A stretch of 64,000 bases of DNA from Callorhinus ursinus (Eukaryota; Chordata; Mammalia; Carnivora; Otariidae), in NCBI RefSeq assembly GCF_003265705.1, contig NW_020312828.1, positions 61,196,212 to 61,260,211 on the forward strand, written 5' to 3'. Each line of letters begins with the position of its first letter. Positions within the stretch are counted from its first letter, which is position 1. Below the pieces are notes generated by a model. It was not told where the DNA came from, made no database searches, and worked only from the letters and a program-made list of their open reading frames with translations. This document shows positions 58,541 through 64,000 of this stretch, in pieces. The position numbers and the translations under genes are program-made.

Positions 58541-58756
58541 TTTTAAAAAGATTTATTTATTTGAGAGAGAAAGAGAGAAAGAGAGAAAGAGAGACAGAGC
58601 AGGGGGAGAGGGAGAGGGAGAGAGAGTCTTAAGCAGACTCTGAGCTGAGCATGGAGCCCGGCGCAGGGCTCAGTCGATCCCACGACCCTGAGATCATGAC
58701 CTGAGCCGAAACCAAGAGTCTGATGCTTAACCAACGGCACCACCCAGGTGCCCCAT
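58541..58756 (-). mobile_element. Older SINEC subfamily copy
   Basis: Antisense SINE whose body reads CACGACCCTGAGATCATGAC then CTGAGCCGAAACCAAGAGTC, unlike the other copies (which go CTGAGCCGAAGGCAG). The GA tract is long and mixed (58564-58630). Flanks CATATGGATTTTT and CATACGGATTTTA look like the target duplication. Confidence 0.9.
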
Positions 58757-59009
58757 ACGGATTTTATTTTTAAACAGCTCTGAAAACAGGAAAGTTTATG
58801 TTTACAGGAGCTAAATACCATCTACAATGACCTCACCTAACAAACAACTCAATAATTTGCAAGGATGAGATGAGAGGGGGGCTTATCACTGTTCAGCCCT
58901 GTGCCCCCCACAGAGAAGAGAAGAGGATCAGCAGATGTCATATATCAGTTATCTCTACTTGGACTTCAGTCCAAAGTAAAGACTTCGAAAAATAAATTCA
59001 TCATTTCTT

Positions 59010-59600
59010 TCCCCCTCTTCACAAGCCATCCTCCCTCTAACTGCCTTCAGCAAAGCAGCACAAAACATTCCTCACATTCACAGTGGGATTTAAAAACTCA
59101 ATTAGAGGCACCCCCATTGCCATTGTCTGTCCGCAGGGCCCTAACTCCTCACCCCACCCTGAGCTTTGCTGATCACATCTGCGTCATTCCGTCACTCTTG
59201 TCCTGACAGTCTCCAATTTCTGGCTCTCTTTTATCTTTCATTCCAAATGTGTTTTCTAAATGCTAACCTCCTCCAGAGGCACCCAGGTAACTACAATGGC
59301 TCCCATTCAGGATGCTCTGCACTTAGCCCTACTAATCTCACATGTTGGCGAATCAACACTGGCTTAGCCTCTTCGGCAACCTGAATGCCCTGGCCTCCCT
59401 TCCCTCTGTCTGGTGAAATCATTAAACATCCTTTGAGATTCATCTGCAAACCCCATCTTTCCATACTGATTTCTGACATCTCTGAGCTATGGGGGCTCAT
59501 GGCCCGACCGTACCCTGCCTTCTGCTCGTATGTTCCATTTTCCTATGTGTGCCCTGTCTGCCTGGGGTCAGGATTAATTCTCCCTCTTCCCCTACCCGGC
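59010..59600 (+). repeat. Possible L2 fragment
   Basis: CTCACCCCACCCTGAGCTTT, GGCTCCCATTCAGGATG and AGATTCATCTGCAAACCCCA have L2-like layout; weakly supported. Confidence 0.4.
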
Positions 59601-59693
59601 GCAATGCTATGACCGTCACAGATAATCAGTTCACAGAGGCTGAGTTTGCTGGAGTCAAAATCCATTGCAGTTCACAAGTTCCCACTGATGAGG

Positions 59694-59871
59694 AAATGGT
59701 ATTTTTACATTGCCTTTTTGGTATTTTTTACCAAAAATTTTTGGTAAAAATGGTAAAAAAAAAAATTTTTTTAGCAAAATTTTTACCAAAAATTTTGGTA
59801 AAAAAAATATACCAAAATGGTATATTTTACCATTTTAAAAATGGTATTTTTACATTGCCCTTTACATTGCC
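59694..59871. repeat. Palindromic GGTA/TACC patch between direct repeats
   Basis: An exact 21-bp direct repeat ending TTTTTACATTGCC at 59694-59714 and 59839-59859 encloses about 124 bp built almost only of GGTAAAA, TTTTACC, A and T runs. A perfect 26-bp palindrome with arm TTTTTACCAAAAA is at 59725-59750. A near-perfect one lies at 59780-59804 and a third hairpin (TACCATTTT/AAAATGGTA) at 59828-59846. A partial third copy, TTTACATTGCC, ends at 59871. Confidence 0.85.
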
Positions 59872-60128
59872 TATAGTTTTTTTTTTCATTACACTTGATG
59901 CAAGAAATAATTCTTTTGAGGTCAAAATAATTTATACATGAATCTATATATATTAAGATAGGAAATCATTAAAACAATCATAGAAAATAGATACTATTAT
60001 TCTCTTTTTATAGATCAGGAAGCTTAATACCTGCTAGAAAAGGGGTGAAGACTGAATGCAAAGAACGCATTTTTCCTCCGGGAAGATATCCCAGATAATC
60101 AACAAAGGTAAGAGACTTTGTGTGTCAC
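59872..60128. other. Short AT-rich intergenic stretch
   Basis: No feature recognised. Confidence 0.5.
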
Positions 60129-60129
60129 A

Positions 60130-60320
60130 CCCTGTACCACATGGAATAACCCATGTTGCCCCAATAACTTCATGAAATAGGAACTCTTATTGCTCCCACT
60201 GTAGAGATGGGGAGACATGAGCCCGGACAGGTTACCTCACTTGCCCTAGGGCCACTCAGCCAGAAGGGAGCTGCACTGGGTTCAAGTCTCACTCAGTCTG
60301 GCTTCAGGTCCTCATTCCTG
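60130..60320 (-). repeat. MIR fragment
   Basis: Antisense core: ACTGTAGAGATGGGGAGACA, CAGGTTACCTCACTTGCCCT and GGGTTCAAGTCTCACTCAGT. Confidence 0.65.
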
Positions 60321-61229
60321 ACCAGTAGGCTGACTTAGAGGAGGTCAAGCCAGGCGTGTGACACAGCTGTGCTACATGATAATCTCCTTGCCCCTGGGAG
60401 ACTTAGACTGTTCAGACCTCGAACTCCTCCTGGCAATCAGCTGAACCCTTACCCAAGGGGAAAAAAATTAAATGTGATAATATCTGTACATCTCTGAGCC
60501 TGAGTCTGGTTCATCCCAGTGCTTGGTAAGTAAGTACTCTACCACTATTCTCCCTTCGGGTGTGGTGGGTCAACCAGCAGCACTTAAGAACTTCGGCTCC
60601 CTACAACAGAAAAACAGCATCTCACTTGCCTTCTTAGGGTCTCTTCACACAGAGGGATTTAAAATCCTTTTTCTTATTTTCTCCTCCTGCACTGTCTTAA
60701 AGGCCTCTTTGAACAAGGCAGGTCATGGAAAAGGAAAAAGAACATAATATCTGAAAAAAAAAAAAAAAAGAGAGAGCTAACATCATCTTCCCTCATATTT
60801 TCTGCCCTCAGAAATCCTTTGTACTTTCTTTCATCTATTTTCCTTGTCTCTGGTTACATACTTATTCAGAAGCCACCAGGCAAACTCAAGGCATTTCACC
60901 GTAAGGGGATCCAAATGCATCTAGCAAATCAAAGCAATACTTCGGCTAAGCAGAGCACTTCACTATGTGAGGCCTGTTAGGTAAAAATCCACCAAGCCCT
61001 GTGCTCCCAGAACTCGCAGCAGATCTGAGACGCTCTCACAAGCCAGGTTTGGTTACAGGGCACAAAAGCTGGCTGAGACGGGGCTTGACTCTGGGCTAGA
61101 GGGTGAACTGCCTTCCTCAGCCGGGGCTGTGCTTTCTGTGGGAAGCTGCTTGAACAGCAGCTCCTTGGAGGCGATGGGGAGCTGACCAGCGATGGGCTTG
61201 TAAGCCACACTCTTTCAAGTGAATGCAGC
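60321..61229. other. Intergenic, nothing recognised
   Basis: An A17 run at about 60753-60769 may be a decayed retroposon tail; no body recognised. Confidence 0.45.
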
Positions 61230-61322
61230 ATGGTGAACCTTGGCAGGAAGGGGACAAGTTCCTGGCATGAGAACAGTTCCGGCACATAGTAGGCACCCAA
61301 GAATATTTGTTGAATTAATGGG
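61230..61322 (+). repeat. L2 3' end
   Basis: GGCACATAGTAGGCACCCAA then GAATATTTGTTGAATTAATG. Confidence 0.75.
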
Positions 61323-61394
61323 AATTCAGAAGGAAATTATAAAGAATTTATGAAAAAAGTACATAACAGGTGTGGATTTCTATGCCTTGTGGTT

Positions 61395-61550
61395 TTTATC
61401 CACAGCTTCACCTTGTCCTCACAAGGCATGACAGCGAGGAGGTAGGTTTCACTAAAACCCTCATTTTACAAGTCACAAAGTGGATGTGAAGAACTTGACG
61501 TGGACACATGGAGCTGGTAATTGACAGAAGAGTCACACTCAGGTCATCAC
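61395..61550 (-). repeat. MIR fragment
   Basis: AACCCTCATTTTACAAGTCA and GAGTCACACTCAGG follow antisense MIR order; diverged. Confidence 0.5.
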
Positions 61551-62880
61551 AGTGGAAGATGAATGCTCTGAAGAACCACGTGTCACTCTTGAAGGAGTTC
61601 TTTTGCTTGACCAGGTATGTTCCAGAATGTTCTGGAAAGCATGTATTGAGTCTCTGACTCCAGGAGTTGACACCACTTGTGAAAGCTTACCTTTTAAGCA
61701 ATATTTGGGTTCTGGATTTAGGGAGATGTCACAATCATATGACTTCTATCTGCATGGTAAATGTGGGTATGTGTAATGGGGCCCCCTTGCCCAACTCAGC
61801 ACCAGCCTCTGCCAGACCACCTACTACAGCCACTTTTACCCAAGAGATGGATCTCTGAGTCTTGGAGTAGAGCCTACCGCAGATAAGAGGAAAAAGCAGA
61901 TAAGAGGGAAATACAAGAAGTTGTCGCTTCGACCCCTCTTGAAAATTTCCCAGTGAGGATGGGCCATTTTGTAGACTTCCTTGAGAAGGAAGACACAGGA
62001 GTACCTTACTCAGACACATTAGGAGCAAAACTTCGGCTGCTCTCTTCCCCTTTGGAATTAGAAGAGACCAACACTTTCTGAATTCCACTTGAGGAGAGAG
62101 AGAAGGCTGCAAGAGCCATTGTTGGCCTGACAATGGGAGATGATTTTCATAGACAAGTTGATTGCTTTGTAAGAAGCAGAAAAATAAAGCCAATTTCAGC
62201 AACCACCCAAAAGTTGTGAGACCAGCCTCTTCTGAAGGGACAAAGAGAGGAGAAACAAAGGAGAAGCAGCTTTACCAGCAAGTGCACTTCCCCCATCTGG
62301 GAGGAAAATGGGTTTCACAATATTTTCATATTAGATCAATAAGCAGTCTGTGCAAGGTTCTAGTAAAGCCTGTGGCCTGCTGAAGCTTATAAAATCTTGA
62401 AAATGTTACCAGGAAAATCTGATATGAGGAGGCTTAAACCAGCCTGGACAGATGTAGAGGGAGTTCTTAAATGGAGAGCTATCCTAAGTCAACTGACCGT
62501 TATCTGAGCCTTTCAACTCTGCTGTGATAAACCTTCTTCCCCAGAGAAAGAGGAAGATAGTCTGCTCCCTAACAAAGCACTGAAAAAGACATTAGAAGAA
62601 AAAAAATATATAAATGTAGGTTATTTATAAAAATGAATAAATACATATTTATGCACAAGATATTTATAAATCAAGTAATAATATAAAACAATATGAAGCA
62701 AACAGTCATCGTACTATTCATTCTATACATTAGAAGCTTCATCAAGTAGCTGTGGCAATATTCATATTCAGCCCAAAACAGGGCTTCCCACTCCCAATTT
62801 TTCTCCACACTTAAACTAAAATGTACTGAGTACTTACTTGGAGGCAGCATTATGTCAGGTGACCTCTGCAGATCCAATTC
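61551..62880. other. Intergenic, nothing recognised
   Basis: Includes a 155-codon open frame on the minus strand (61735-62202) without recognisable homology; see rejected items. Confidence 0.4.
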
Positions 62881-62900
62881 TTTAATTATCCCCAACTCTC

Positions 62901-63107
62901 GGGGCACCTGGGTGGCTCAGTCGTTAAGCATCTGCCTTTGGCTCAGGTCATGATCCCAGGGTCCTGGGATCGAGCCCCGCATCGGGCTCCCTGCTTGGCA
63001 GGAAGCCTGCTTCTCCCTCTCCCACCCCCTCTGCTTGTGTTCCCTCTCTCGCTGTGTCTCTCTCTGTCAAATAAATAAATAAAATCTTTAAAATAATAAT
63101 AATAATT
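62901..63107 (+). mobile_element. CAN-SINE (SINEC)
   Basis: Sense copy; the tail drifts into (AAT)n. Duplication ATTATCCCCAACTCTC at 62885-62900 and 63108-63123. Confidence 0.95.
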
Positions 63108-63123
63108 ATTATCCCCAACTCTC

Positions 63124-63330
63124 CTAGGTGGTGTTAGCCTCACATTTTAGATAAGAAAGTTTAGGTTCAGAGAGATGATAAAACTTGTCTATCACTCAGG
63201 ATGCTTTGAACAGCAAGTAACAGAATACCGAACAATGACTTCAACAAAAAACACTCGGAGTTATCACCCAGAGCAAGGAGTCCAAAAGTCTGGGCCCCAG
63301 GGTTAGGTGAGGAGCTTAATGATGACATCA
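63124..63330 (-). repeat. MIR scrap and unassigned old repeat
   Basis: 63124-63195 (CACATTTTAGATAAGAAAGT) looks like antisense MIR. 63200-63260 shares text with the unassigned family at 23620. Confidence 0.4.
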
Positions 63331-63334
63331 AGGA

Positions 63335-64000
63335 CCCTATTATCTAACAAATAATCCAATTAAAAATGGGCAGAGGACCTGAACAGACATTTCTCCAAAG
63401 AACACATACAGATGGCCAACAGACACATGAAAAGATGCTCAACATCACTCATCATCAGAGAAATGCAAATCAAAACCACAATGAGATATCACCTCACAGC
63501 TGTCAGAATGGCTAAAATCAACAACACAGGTAACGACAGGTGTTGGCAAGTATGTGGAGAAAGGGGAACCCTCTTGTACACTTGGTGGGAATGCAAACTG
63601 GTTCAGCCACTCTGGAAAACAGTATGGAGGTTCCTCAAAAACTTGAAAATAGAACTGCCCTATGATCCAGTAGTCATGGTATTGGGTATTTACCCTAAGA
63701 ATACAAAAATACTAATTTGAAGGGATACAGGCACCTTGATGTTTATAGCAGCATTATTTACGATAGCCAAATTACAGAAGCAGCCCAAATGTCCAGCAAC
63801 TGATGAATGGATAAAGAAGGTGTGCTGTATATATATGATGGAATATTACTCAGCCATAAAAAGAGAATGGAATCTTGCCATTTGCAACAACATGGATTGA
63901 TCTAGACAGTATTATGCTAAGTGAAATAAGTCAATCAGAGAAAGACAAATACCATATGGTTTCACTCATATGTGGAACTTAAGAAACAAAACAAATGAAC
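63335..64000 (+). mobile_element. L1, sense, running off the window
   Basis: ORF2 C-terminal part. A frame at 63412-63720 includes the typical phrases [20 protein letters not shown] and [19 protein letters not shown]. The sequence continues with TGGAATATTACTCAGCCATA up to the edge. The frame ends early, so this copy is not active. Confidence 0.9.

Noticed and set aside
59489..59941. 150-codon open frame
   Set aside because: Its second half is the palindromic GGTA/TACC patch; the resulting peptide is low complexity.
61735..62202. 155-codon minus-strand open frame
   Set aside because: No family recognised, no splice or promoter context, and composition looks like non-coding DNA. A protein search and cross-species frame conservation would decide.

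Overview
The window is nuclear DNA from a carnivoran mammal. The main clue is about twenty copies of a tRNA-derived SINE (CAN-SINE/SINEC): a head with Pol III A and B boxes, a (CT)n tract, AATAAA repeats, TCTTT and an A tail. The consensus differs from the dog and cat subfamilies I know and looks like the one in bears, seals and mustelids. That points to an arctoid caniform; the species cannot be fixed by reading alone.

The only functional protein-coding gene I can support is MED30 (Mediator complex subunit 30), on the + strand. Four coding exons lie at 31081-31257, 38723-38881, 41065-41169 and 52513-52608 and together encode 178 aa. The gene starts in a CpG-rich promoter (about 30780-31350) with CCAAT, CRE-like, ETS and GC-box motifs, and ends at poly(A) signals near 52802 and 52875. 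All three introns are phase 0. Intron 2 has a GC donor (GCAAGT) instead of GT.

Intron 3 carries an antisense, full-length processed copy of RPS10 (51420-52213). Its frame is still open, but it is split by a later SINE. Both insertions keep their target-site duplications, so their order can be read directly.

Upstream (1-30780) is intergenic and made mostly of repeats: an endogenous retrovirus gag-pro-pol remnant on the minus strand at the left edge, L2 and MIR fragments, several L1s including a nested inverted pair at 15475-17592, and two MLT1-type LTRs at 26212-27000 and 28023-28936. Downstream (52900-64000) is also intergenic, with MIR, MER5A and L2 fragments, two SINEs, a strange GGTA/TACC palindromic patch at 59694-59871, and an L1 running off the right edge. 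In human, MED30 lies between SLC30A8 and EXT1; no exon of either neighbour was recognised.

I saw no CRISPR array, operon, rRNA or functional tRNA. Nothing here is convincingly a new biological system. The most interesting items are the GC-AG intron, the nested RPS10 retrocopy, the palindromic patch, a SINE that seems to have carried along downstream sequence, and the L1 inverted repeat. Repeat family names were assigned by reading, without a RepeatMasker search, so boundaries are approximate except where target-site duplications are stated.
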